Shown here piece by piece: positions 8,171 to 15,707 of a DNA stretch of 25,183 nucleotides. The position numbers and the translations under genes are program-made. The notes below the pieces were generated by a model. That model did no database searches, had not been told where the DNA came from, and was given only the letters and a program-made list of their open reading frames with translations. This DNA comes from UBA4655 sp964585575 (GTDB lineage Bacteria; Planctomycetota; Planctomycetia; Pirellulales; UBA1268). Each line of letters starts with the position of its first letter. Position 1 is the stretch's first letter. The stretch covers positions 1 through 25,183 of the forward strand of contig CAZPEM010000034.1 of NCBI GenBank assembly GCA_964585575.1. Reading direction: 5' to 3'.

Positions 8171-9025
8171 TCACGCCCGGAAGCCGGTCTCCACCGTGGG
8201 AAGCGGGCCGGAAAGCAGCTCGGCGGGGGGCACCCCGCGTCGTCGTAGCTCGCGGACGGCGAGGCTGCCCGCCCGCTTCGCGAGCCTGCGGCCTTGCGAA
8301 TCCCGCACGAGCGGCGCGTGGCACCACGCGGGAGGCTGCCAGCCGAGCGACTCGTAGAGAAGAATCTGTCTGGCGGTGCTCGTGAGCAGGTCCTCGCCGC
8401 GGACGACCTCCTCGATCGCCATGGCGTGGTCGTCGGCGACGACCGCCAGTTCATACGCCGCCGCGTCGTCCCGTCGCCAGACGACGAAGTCCCCGAAGTC
8501 CACTCCCGCGGTCCGCCGCACGGTGCCCGCAACCGCGTCATGAAACTCGATCGTGCGGCCGTCGGGCACTCGAAACCGCCAGGCCACCCCGCCCGGTTCC
8601 CGCGGAAGATCCCAGGCCGCCGGTCGCAGCGTGGCGGGGAAGACTGGCTCTTCGTCGTGTGGCGCGGCATGCGGCGCGGTCGCCGCCTCCTCGACGTCGC
8701 GGCGAGAGTGGGGGCTCGGGTAGATCAGCCGCTCCGCGGCGAGCCGTCTCCAGATTTCGAGGTACCAGCCGGTGCGTTCGCTCTGGAGATACGGTGCGTG
8801 TGGCCCGCCCACGTCGGGGCCCTCGGTCCAGGAGAAGCCGAGCCAACGGAGGTCCTCGATCGCGGCGTCGGCGTATTCCGGCCGGCAGCGGTCACGATCG
8901 AGATCCTCGACCCGGAGCACGAGCCCCGCCCCCGCGGCACGGTTCGCGGCGACGGCGAAGGTGCGGGCGTGGCCGACGTGGAGATAACCGGTGGGCGTCG
9001 GTGCGAGCCGGCCACGAAGCGGCAT
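8171..9025 (-). CDS. gluQ: Glutamyl-Q tRNA(Asp) synthetase-like protein without the zinc site (284 aa)
   Basis: This is a truncated glutamyl-tRNA-synthetase paralogue. Family members activate glutamate and attach it to queuosine in the tRNA-Asp anticodon. The class I catalytic core is present: RLAPTPTGYLHVGHART (HIGH-type motif HVGH at 16-19), LRVEDLDRDR (37-46), and the KMSKS-type loop RRLAKRAG (246-253). The anticodon-binding domain is absent and the length fits GluQ (about 300) rather than GltX (about 470). The GluQ zinc ligands are missing: the usual CxC after the first Tyr reads SPH (104-106), and the later Cys position reads Leu133. ATG at 9025 has GGAG 6 nt upstream. It lies 14 bp downstream of the CPBP protease gene and is probably co-transcribed with it. 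Confidence 0.88.
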   Translation of the reverse strand: MPLRGRLAPTPTGYLHVGHARTFAVAANRAAGAGLVLRVEDLDRDRCRPEYADAAIEDLRWLGFSWTEGPDVGGPHAPYLQSERTGWYLEIWRRLAAERLIYPSPHSRRDVEEAATAPHAAPHDEEPVFPATLRPAAWDLPREPGGVAWRFRVPDGRTIEFHDAVAGTVRRTAGVDFGDFVVWRRDDAAAYELAVVADDHAMAIEEVVRGEDLLTSTARQILLYESLGWQPPAWCHAPLVRDSQGRRLAKRAGSLAVRELRRRGVPPAELLSGPLPTVETGFRA

Positions 9026-9039
9026 GGGGGTCTCCGTTC

Positions 9040-9759
9040 CTACATGAGCCACCAGGCGCCGGTGGCGAGCACGTAGAGGCCGATCGCGAGATTCGTCGCC
9101 GCATGGGCGAGGATCGGATCGATCGGTGCGCGGGTGGCGGCGGCGATGCCGCTGACGATGGCAAACCACCCGACGGCCGCGACGGCCTCGGCCGGGTGGG
9201 AGGCGACCGCGTAGACCGCGCACGTCGCCGCGGAGGCGACCGTGAGCAGGCCGAAGGGGACGGTCCAAAAATCCTCGCGAACGACGACCCGCATCAGGAA
9301 GCCCCGCAGAAACAGCTCCTCGACGATCGGTGTCACGACGACGAGCCCGAGGAACCGAACCGCGAGGAAGACCCAGGCCTGCCAGGAGCCCTCGCCGAAC
9401 TCCGCGAACGGGTCGAACCCGCTCCGCTCGCCGAGCGCGGCACCGAAGCCCGCCTCCCGCTGGAGGCCCGAGAGCACGATCCACGGCAGGGCCAGCCCCA
9501 GCCCCACCAGCGGAGGCCACCACGCCGGCCTGCCGAGCCAGCCGGCAAGCGACCCGCGGCAGGCGGCGACGGCCAGGAGGGTCGCCAGCAGCCGGAGCGA
9601 GTAGACGATCGGGTAGGCGGCGTAGGGAATGCCGAGGGTTCCGGCGAGGCCTCGGCCGCTCGGCACCGGTTCGACGAGGCTGCCGACGAGAAAGACGACC
9701 ATCGGGACCACCGTCGTGAAGAACGGCCGGCTCGGGCCGTGGTCGATCGAAACGCCCAT
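9040..9759 (-). CDS. CPBP-family intramembrane glutamic protease (CAAX-protease-like, about 239 aa)
   Basis: This is a multi-span membrane protein with the Abi/CPBP (Rce1-like) protease motifs: EELFLR (Glu147, Glu148, Arg152), a His in ASHPAE (His188) and HAATN (His219, Asn223). The ending, LAHAATNLAIGLYVLATGAWWLM, resembles the CAAX-protease-related subgroup often found with exosortase/PEP-CTERM loci (from memory); no exosortase is in this window. About six to seven hydrophobic segments are visible. I take ATG at 9759. An in-frame GTG at 9798 would add 13 polar residues; neither start has a convincing ribosome-binding site. It is transcribed divergently from fusA and followed by the GluQ-type gene. 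Substrate unknown. Confidence 0.85.
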   Translation of the reverse strand: MGVSIDHGPSRPFFTTVVPMVVFLVGSLVEPVPSGRGLAGTLGIPYAAYPIVYSLRLLATLLAVAACRGSLAGWLGRPAWWPPLVGLGLALPWIVLSGLQREAGFGAALGERSGFDPFAEFGEGSWQAWVFLAVRFLGLVVVTPIVEELFLRGFLMRVVVREDFWTVPFGLLTVASAATCAVYAVASHPAEAVAAVGWFAIVSGIAAATRAPIDPILAHAATNLAIGLYVLATGAWWLM

Positions 9760-9791
9760 GTTCTGGATTTTCCCGCCTGGAAACGGCTCCG

Positions 9792-9821
9792 CTGTCACGG
9801 TGCCCGAAGCGCGAGTATATT
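9792..9821 (+). promoter_or_regulatory. Candidate sigma-70-type promoter for fusA
   Basis: CTGTCA (9792-9797, 4 of 6 matches to TTGACA) and TATATT (9816-9821, 5 of 6 matches to TATAAT) are separated by 18 bp. This predicts a leader of about 62 nt before the fusA ATG. The same AT-rich patch read on the minus strand gives TATACT (9819-9814), a possible -10 box for the divergent CPBP gene, though without a clear -35. Confidence 0.4.
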
Positions 9822-9831
9822 CCTACGGACT

Positions 9832-9867
9832 GTCGGCAGGTTCCGACGGGTTTTCCACCGGTTTTTT
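9832..9867 (+). promoter_or_regulatory. Hairpin plus T-run in the fusA leader
   Basis: GTCGG (9832-9836) pairs with CCGAC (9843-9847), and a run of six T follows at 9862-9867, all between the candidate promoter and the fusA start. The spacing of 14 nt between stem and T-run is too long for a standard terminator, so attenuation is only a possibility. Confidence 0.2.
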
Positions 9868-9889
9868 CGCACTGCAGGTGACTGGCTCC

Positions 9890-11980
9890 ATGGATCTCAC
9901 GAAGCTCCGCAACATGGGCATCTCGGCCCACATCGACTCCGGCAAGACGACCCTTTCGGAGCGGATCCTCTACTACGCCGGCCGCATCCACCGGATCCAG
10001 GAGGTGAAGGGGGACGGGGACGGGGCGACCATGGACTACATGGACCTCGAGCGGGAGCGGGGCATCACGATCACCTCCGCCGCCACGAGCGTGCAGTGGG
10101 GCGACTGCGGCATCAACCTCATCGACACTCCCGGCCACGTCGATTTCACGGTCGAGGTGGAGCGGAGCCTCCGGGTGCTCGACGGGGCGATCCTCGTGCT
10201 CTGCAGCGTGGGCGGCGTGCAGAGCCAGTCGATGACGGTCGACCGTCAGATGAAGCGGTACAAGGTGCCCAGGCTCGCGTTCGTCAACAAGATGGACCGC
10301 ACCGGCGCCAACTTCGACCGCGTCGTCGGCCAGCTCAAGGACAAGCTCGGCTGCCATGCCATCCCCTACCAGATCCCGATCGGCAAAGAAGACAAGCTCC
10401 AGGGCGTGATCGACCTCGTCCGGATGAAGGCGATCTACTTCGACGGCGACAACGGCGAGAAGGTCCGCGAGGAGGAGATTCCGGACGACTACAAGGAAAA
10501 GGCCACCGAGGCCCGGCACAAGCTGCTCGAGGACCTCGCGATGTACTCCGACTCCCTCATGGAGAAGCTGCTCTCGGAGGAGGTCCCCACCGAGGACGAG
10601 ATCCACGCCGTCACGAAGGCGGCCGTGCATTCCCAGAGCATCACGCCGGTGTTCTGCGGGAGCGCCTACAAGAACAAGGGCGTGCAGCCGCTCCTCGACG
10701 CGGTGGTCCGCTATCTGCCCAATCCGCTCGAGCGGAAGGTGATCGCGAAGAACTGGTCGAACGCCGACGAGAAGTTCGACCTCGAGGCCGATCCCAAGAA
10801 GCCGCTCGTGGCGATGGCCTTCAAGATCGTCGACGACCCGTATGGTCAGCTCACCTTCATGCGTATCTACCAGGGCACGATGAAGAAGGGCGAGGCCTAC
10901 ATCAACCAGCGGACGAGCCAGAAGCAGCGGTTCAGCCGCATCGTGCGGATGCACGCCGACAAGCGGGAGGAGATCGACTCCGCCGAGGCGGGCGACATCG
11001 TGGCCGTGATGGGCGTCGATGCCGCCAGCGGCGACACCTACTCCGCCGACGCGAAGTACTGCACGCTCGAGAGCATGTTCGTGCCGGAGCCGGTCATCAA
11101 GATGGCGATCACGCCGACGCAGCGGGACGGCCTCGACAAGCTCAGCAAGGGCCTGCAGCGGTTCACCCGCGAGGATCCGACCTTCCGGGTGTTCACCGAC
11201 GAGGAGACGGGCGAGACGCTCATCGCCGGCATGGGCGAGCTCCACCTCGACATCTACGTCGAGCGGATCCGTCGGGAATACAAGGTGGACGTGACCGTGG
11301 GCGCCCCGAAGGTGAGCTACCGCGAGGCTCCGACGAGGGGTACGGCCTACGACTACAAGCACAAGAAGCAGACGGGCGGCTCCGGCCAGTACGCCCACAT
11401 CATCGGCCACCTTGAGCCGCTGCCGGATGATGCCACCGAGAACTTCATTTTCGAGGATGCGGTCGTCGGCGGACGCGTGCCGCGGGAATACATCCCGTCG
11501 GTGGAGAAGGGCTTCCTGTCGGTGCTGGGCAAGGGCCCGATCGCCGGCTTCCCGATCGTGGGCGTGAAGGCCACGCTCGAGGACGGCAGCTACCACGACG
11601 TCGACTCCAGCGACATGGCCTTCCAGATCTGCGCCCGCGCCGGCTTCCGCGAGGCCTTCCTCGCCACGAAGCCTGTGCTCCTCGAGCCGATCATGAAGAT
11701 GGAGGTGGAGGTTCCCGCCGACTTCCAGGGAGCCGTCACGGGCGAGCTCAACAAGCGGCGAGGGCTCATCATCTCGACCGAGACCGTGGGCAATACCTCG
11801 ACGATCATCGCGGAGGTTCCGCTTGCGGAGACCTTCGGCTACTCGACCGACCTTCGGAGCATGACCCAGGGGCAGGGTGTCTTCACGATGGAATTCGCGA
11901 AGTACCGCCCGACCCCCGGCAACATCCAGAAGGAGATCATCGAGGAGCGGAAGAAGCAGGAACTCGCGATGGCGAAGTAG
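9890..11980 (+). CDS. fusA: Elongation factor G (EF-G1 type, 696 aa)
   Basis: This is a GTPase of translation that moves tRNA and mRNA through the ribosome after peptide-bond formation. All parts are present: P-loop AHIDSGKTT (13-21), switch 1 RERGITITSA, G3 DTPGHVDF (79-86, with His83), G4 NKMD (133-136), then domains II-V to residue 696, close to the usual 690-700. HIDSGKTT with YYAGRIHRI is the form seen in mitochondrial EF-G1 and the spirochaete/planctomycete group, whereas standard bacterial EF-G has HIDAGKTT. I chose ATG at 9890 because AGGTGA lies 8 nt upstream and family N-termini begin there. It is not in the usual rpsL-rpsG-fusA-tuf operon: upstream is a divergent protease gene and downstream an unassigned exported-protein gene. 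A 14-bp duplication covers its stop codon. Confidence 0.97.
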   Translation: MDLTKLRNMGISAHIDSGKTTLSERILYYAGRIHRIQEVKGDGDGATMDYMDLERERGITITSAATSVQWGDCGINLIDTPGHVDFTVEVERSLRVLDGAILVLCSVGGVQSQSMTVDRQMKRYKVPRLAFVNKMDRTGANFDRVVGQLKDKLGCHAIPYQIPIGKEDKLQGVIDLVRMKAIYFDGDNGEKVREEEIPDDYKEKATEARHKLLEDLAMYSDSLMEKLLSEEVPTEDEIHAVTKAAVHSQSITPVFCGSAYKNKGVQPLLDAVVRYLPNPLERKVIAKNWSNADEKFDLEADPKKPLVAMAFKIVDDPYGQLTFMRIYQGTMKKGEAYINQRTSQKQRFSRIVRMHADKREEIDSAEAGDIVAVMGVDAASGDTYSADAKYCTLESMFVPEPVIKMAITPTQRDGLDKLSKGLQRFTREDPTFRVFTDEETGETLIAGMGELHLDIYVERIRREYKVDVTVGAPKVSYREAPTRGTAYDYKHKKQTGGSGQYAHIIGHLEPLPDDATENFIFEDAVVGGRVPREYIPSVEKGFLSVLGKGPIAGFPIVGVKATLEDGSYHDVDSSDMAFQICARAGFREAFLATKPVLLEPIMKMEVEVPADFQGAVTGELNKRRGLIISTETVGNTSTIIAEVPLAETFGYSTDLRSMTQGQGVFTMEFAKYRPTPGNIQKEIIEERKKQELAMAK

Positions 11981-12003
11981 CCCGGCGACAGTAGCCCGGC
12001 GAC
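11976..12003 (+). repeat. 14-bp tandem duplication across the fusA stop codon
   Basis: AGTAGCCCGGCGAC occurs twice back to back (11976-11989 and 11990-12003). The first copy contains the fusA TAG stop at 11978-11980. Being 14 bp it shifts frame, but it lies outside the coding sequence except for its first bases. A small replication-slippage duplication is the simplest explanation. Confidence 0.9.
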
Positions 12004-12029
12004 GATGGTCTCCTGGCGGGGGCTTCCTG

Positions 12030-15000
12030 GTGAAAATCTCTCTCGTCACGATCTGGCTGGTCGCCGTGTTCGTCGAGGGGGTCGCAGCCGCGACACTCGA
12101 GCAGGAGCTCGCCGGCATCCACGAGCGGGCGCGAGCCGCGGCTGAATCCCGCGACTGGGAGTCGGTGGAGCGGCTGCGGCTGGACCGCAGGAGGATCCTC
12201 GCGACCTCGGAGGAGTCGTCTCCCTGGGTCGACGCCCGACGGGCGCTCGAGGCGGTGGATGGCGACGCCGAGAAGCCCGGCCTCGTGGACCGGCTCGAGT
12301 ACAAGGAGGCCGCGAAACGTCTGCTCGCCGCCTGGAAGCCGTTTGCGGCGGCTCGCGACCGGCCGGTCTATGGCGACGTCGCCGTCCGTCTCTTCCAGGT
12401 CGTGCAGCAGGCCGCGGCGGTTCACCGCCATGCGGCGCGGCCGGGTGGCTTCGGCGAGCTGGTCTCCGGGGCGATCGTCCGCGAGGCGATCGAGGCCGCG
12501 GCGGCCGGCGACCCGTGCCAACTCGAGGCCAGGGCGATCCGGCTGTTCATGAAACCGATCGACCGCAACGAGACGTTCCTGCGGCTCGATGCGCGGCCGG
12601 AACTGGGGGCGATCAATTCCGAGCTGCTGGCCCTGTCGTGGCCCGGAAGTGGCCCCGCACTGCCACACCATGCGCCGGTCGAGTTCATGAAGGCGGTCTT
12701 GACGCAGAGGCTCGTGATGGAGGAGCGATACGGCGACTTTCTCGCGCCCGAGCCCGCCGCCACGGGCGGCGAGGCCGGGTCGGGATTCGTGCTGAAGGGC
12801 GTCGATGCCAGATCGAAGCCGTTCCGGCTCATGTTCGGCCGGTTCTTGCTCATGGAGATCGACGACGAGTCCGGCAGGCCGACCTCCGCCGTCGTCTACC
12901 TCGATGCGAAGGGGGAGTGGGACAAGAAGTACATGCGGCTGCTCTACCGCACTCCCGGCGACGAGGAGCTGAAGGATCCCGACGCCGCCTTCTTCGCCGC
13001 CTTCTTCGCGAAGCTGCGGCCGATCACGACCTGGTCGCTCGGGCCGCACGAGTTCGCGCTGTACGACCTGCCGATCGATGCCGTCGATGCCGTGCTGGGC
13101 CGACGGGTGCCGCAGCTCTGCGTTCGCAAGGCCGTGGGGCTGTCGAAGGGCAAGTTCAGCCGTACTGCCAACGACCCCGACTTCGTCGTCAGCCAGCTCG
13201 ACCGGGAGACGTTCCCGTCGCATCCCAGGCTGCTCGAGAGGATGCAGCAGTTCGTCCTGTTCAGGGACCGCACGAACCATGCGCTCGTCGATCTCACGGG
13301 ACTGCGTCCGGGCGATCGATCGATCGGCCTCAACCCGCTCGTGCTGATGTCGTCGGACGACAAGGTTCGGCCGACGCCGATGTTCAAGCGGTCGACCGCT
13401 TCGGGGCCTCCCTTCCTCGTGCTGGACGACGCGAACGGCAGCATCGTCGAGTTTCGGGAGGACACGAAGGAACTCGTGGTCCGCTACCCCGGCATCGACG
13501 GGCACGTCCCCCTCGTGATCGACGCGATTCCCGACGCGCTGGTGCTGGCAACCGCCGCGGGCCGGCTGCTGGGGTCGGTGCTGCTGGACTGCGGTTATTC
13601 GAAGGAGCAGGCGATCGCCGAGATCCGCAAGGCCTTCAAGGATCCGCAGTACGTGCCGGCGAAGTTCGAGGAGCTGGTGAAGGCGAAACAACGGTCGCGG
13701 CGGGCCGTTGGCGGGGCGAACGCCGTCCAGATCGTCGGCGAGATCCTCAGGGAAAAGGGCTGGTCGGTGCCGCGGCTCCCCGGCGAGGATCTGCGGATCG
13801 TCTACGAAGTCCACGGGTTTCGCTACCTCACCGACGCCCGCGGCACGATCGTCACGAACGCAGGCCTTTCGCTTCCTGGCGGGCTCGCTCCGGCAGCTGT
13901 TGGAGTGCCGGCAGCTGCTGGAATGCCTGCAGCTGCCCCGGAACGGCGGCTCGAATTTCGAAGCCCGGATGGACGCAAGGCGATCGACGACTCGCAGGTC
14001 TACACGGCGGCCGACTACCAGGAGCTGCGGACGGACATCGCCACCCGGTTTTTGCCCGCCATCGTCGCGGTCCACCCGTGCCTGCCCGCGATCGATCAGG
14101 TCCCGTTCGGGCGGCGGGCGGTGGGCAAGGACGACCGGCCGGTGAAGGTTCCCGACGCCGTGTTCGCCGGCGTCGAGGCGGAAGCCGGTTTGGAGTCGGC
14201 CCTCCGGAACCGTCTCTTCGGGGACTACGCGAAACTGATGCTCGAGGCACGTTCCGATCGCGGCAAACTCGAGCCGATCATTTCGATGCAGCTCCTCGCT
14301 GCGAGGAGGCTCGCGAAGACCGGACATTTCCACCGGTCGCTCGTCTTCTACGACGAACTCGTGCGGCTGGCTGCCGGTGATGCCGCCGGCGAGCCGGTGG
14401 GCGGCAGGCCCGTCGATGCTTCCGGAGGTCGGAGGCAGGTCGGTTTCGAGCTGCTCGAACGCGTCCCGACGCCGGCCGAACTCGAGGCTTTCTCCCGGGA
14501 TCTCCAGTCGGTTCTCGAGCGACAGAAGCGATGCATCATGCTCCAAGCGGAGCAGGCTTCGGTCCTCCGGGCGGCGGGCCTCCGCGACTCGGCCAGGTAC
14601 CTCTTCTCTCGGATCTCCGACCAGTTCCTGCAGTACATGCTGCCGGCGATCGAACTGTCGGAGGACTATGCCCGCTCCCATGCATTCTCGCCCGGCAAGG
14701 ACCTGGAGCGGGCGAGGAAGGAGGTCATGGACGACCTCGAGACAATAGCGAACGCCTCGGCAGGCCTTCGCCGGGAGGGGGAGTTTCGGGCGGTGGCGGT
14801 GGCCGCGTCGCTCGGGGCCTGGGCGAAGGAGAAGGTGGAGGCACGCCGGTCGATGCCGCAGCGGCTCTGCGACGGGGAGTTTCTCCTGAACCCCCTGCGG
14901 ACCTGCCCCGCGAGCTACGACGCGGATCGCGGCTTTCGCAGCGACGTGGAGTCGCTCTTCCCCGACGACCTGCCGGAGAAGCTCGTGGCCTGGGCACGGC

Positions 15001-15707
15001 TGCCGGACCGCGAAGCCGGCCGGGCGGAGCGGGCGGGAGAGTATCACTTTCTGCTCGGCTGGTTTTGGCTCGAGAGAGAGAATCCCGACTTCGCATGGAC
15101 GTCGTTCGTCGAGGCGGCGAGGGCCTTCGCCCCCGACCGCAGGAAGGCCGACCTCCCGGCGCTCGTCGGCCGCCGCAACGGCATGATGATGCTCGTGGCG
15201 GCCGCGGCGGTGGTCGATTCGCCGCCCGGCGTGAACGCCGTGAATATGGACTTCATCGACGGCCTCCGCGGTCAGGCGATGCTCTGGGAGCGGGCCTGGG
15301 TCGCGAACCGCAACGACACCGGGCACGCGCGTGCCCAGCGGGAGATCATCGGCGAGCTTCTCGACCTCGCCCGAGCGGGCATCGCCCGCGTCGCAAGGGC
15401 CGAGACGAAGCGGTATTACTTTCCGGACCACACGTTCCGCCACGGCCCGTTGCCCGACCTGCTCGTGAGCGATGCGATCCGGATGAAGCTCTTCGAATCG
15501 GTGCCGCGAGACGCCGAAGATGCACCCATCGAACCGCCTGCCGTGACCAAGGGAGAAGGTCGGAAGAAGGACACGAAGCCGCACTCCGGCAAGCCCGACG
15601 AGCCCACGAAGCCGGCCACGGAGCTCGGGTTTGAAAAGTTTCTCGAGCGGCTCTACGCCGTGCCGGCCGCGATCGACCCCGAGATCCTGAAGCTGTCGAC
15701 GCCCTGA
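12030..15707 (+). CDS. Large exported protein of unknown function (about 1225 aa)
   Basis: I do not recognise this protein. GTG at 12030 opens a signal peptide (MKISLVTIWLVAVFVEGVAA, likely cleaved near residue 20), so export is expected. A GGGGG stretch lies 7 nt upstream. The first 130 residues are helical and rich in Ala/Arg/Glu. Residues about 200-600 mix sheet and helix and include paired aromatic and charged segments such as GPHEFALYDLPID. Residues 622-637 are a low-complexity Ala/Gly/Pro insert made by an 18-nt repeat. Most of the rest looks helical and could include TPR-like repeats (inference). The tail near 1174-1195 is Lys/Pro-rich. It lies 49 bp after fusA on the same strand and may share its transcript. 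Its last 55 bp overlap the end of the convergent DUF3050 gene. No membrane helix is seen beyond the signal. Confidence 0.85.
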   Translation: MKISLVTIWLVAVFVEGVAAATLEQELAGIHERARAAAESRDWESVERLRLDRRRILATSEESSPWVDARRALEAVDGDAEKPGLVDRLEYKEAAKRLLAAWKPFAAARDRPVYGDVAVRLFQVVQQAAAVHRHAARPGGFGELVSGAIVREAIEAAAAGDPCQLEARAIRLFMKPIDRNETFLRLDARPELGAINSELLALSWPGSGPALPHHAPVEFMKAVLTQRLVMEERYGDFLAPEPAATGGEAGSGFVLKGVDARSKPFRLMFGRFLLMEIDDESGRPTSAVVYLDAKGEWDKKYMRLLYRTPGDEELKDPDAAFFAAFFAKLRPITTWSLGPHEFALYDLPIDAVDAVLGRRVPQLCVRKAVGLSKGKFSRTANDPDFVVSQLDRETFPSHPRLLERMQQFVLFRDRTNHALVDLTGLRPGDRSIGLNPLVLMSSDDKVRPTPMFKRSTASGPPFLVLDDANGSIVEFREDTKELVVRYPGIDGHVPLVIDAIPDALVLATAAGRLLGSVLLDCGYSKEQAIAEIRKAFKDPQYVPAKFEELVKAKQRSRRAVGGANAVQIVGEILREKGWSVPRLPGEDLRIVYEVHGFRYLTDARGTIVTNAGLSLPGGLAPAAVGVPAAAGMPAAAPERRLEFRSPDGRKAIDDSQVYTAADYQELRTDIATRFLPAIVAVHPCLPAIDQVPFGRRAVGKDDRPVKVPDAVFAGVEAEAGLESALRNRLFGDYAKLMLEARSDRGKLEPIISMQLLAARRLAKTGHFHRSLVFYDELVRLAAGDAAGEPVGGRPVDASGGRRQVGFELLERVPTPAELEAFSRDLQSVLERQKRCIMLQAEQASVLRAAGLRDSARYLFSRISDQFLQYMLPAIELSEDYARSHAFSPGKDLERARKEVMDDLETIANASAGLRREGEFRAVAVAASLGAWAKEKVEARRSMPQRLCDGEFLLNPLRTCPASYDADRGFRSDVESLFPDDLPEKLVAWARLPDREAGRAERAGEYHFLLGWFWLERENPDFAWTSFVEAARAFAPDRRKADLPALVGRRNGMMMLVAAAAVVDSPPGVNAVNMDFIDGLRGQAMLWERAWVANRNDTGHARAQREIIGELLDLARAGIARVARAETKRYYFPDHTFRHGPLPDLLVSDAIRMKLFESVPRDAEDAPIEPPAVTKGEGRKKDTKPHSGKPDEPTKPATELGFEKFLERLYAVPAAIDPEILKLSTP
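13893..13940 (+). repeat. 18-nt in-frame tandem repeat, about three copies, in the 1225-aa exported protein
   Basis: GCAGCT recurs at 13893, 13911 and 13929, exactly 18 nt apart. The units encode AAVGVP, AAAGMP and AAAP. Read from the preceding bases, the unit starts GCCGGC and contains GGAGT or GGAAT, as does the 15-nt unit in the FG-GAP gene. It looks like an insertion between conserved-looking flanks (LSLPGG before, RRLEFRSPDG after). Confidence 0.8.

Noticed and set aside
8659..11415. A + strand frame of about 918 codons overlapping the CPBP gene and fusA
   Set aside because: It is out of frame with fusA and has no family similarity; it is a shadow of the neighbouring genes.
9026..12304. 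Extension of the GluQ-type reading frame far upstream, across the CPBP gene and antisense to fusA
   Set aside because: The GluQ N-terminus is clear at 9025 with a ribosome-binding site; the upstream part is antisense to the certain fusA gene and out of frame with the CPBP gene.
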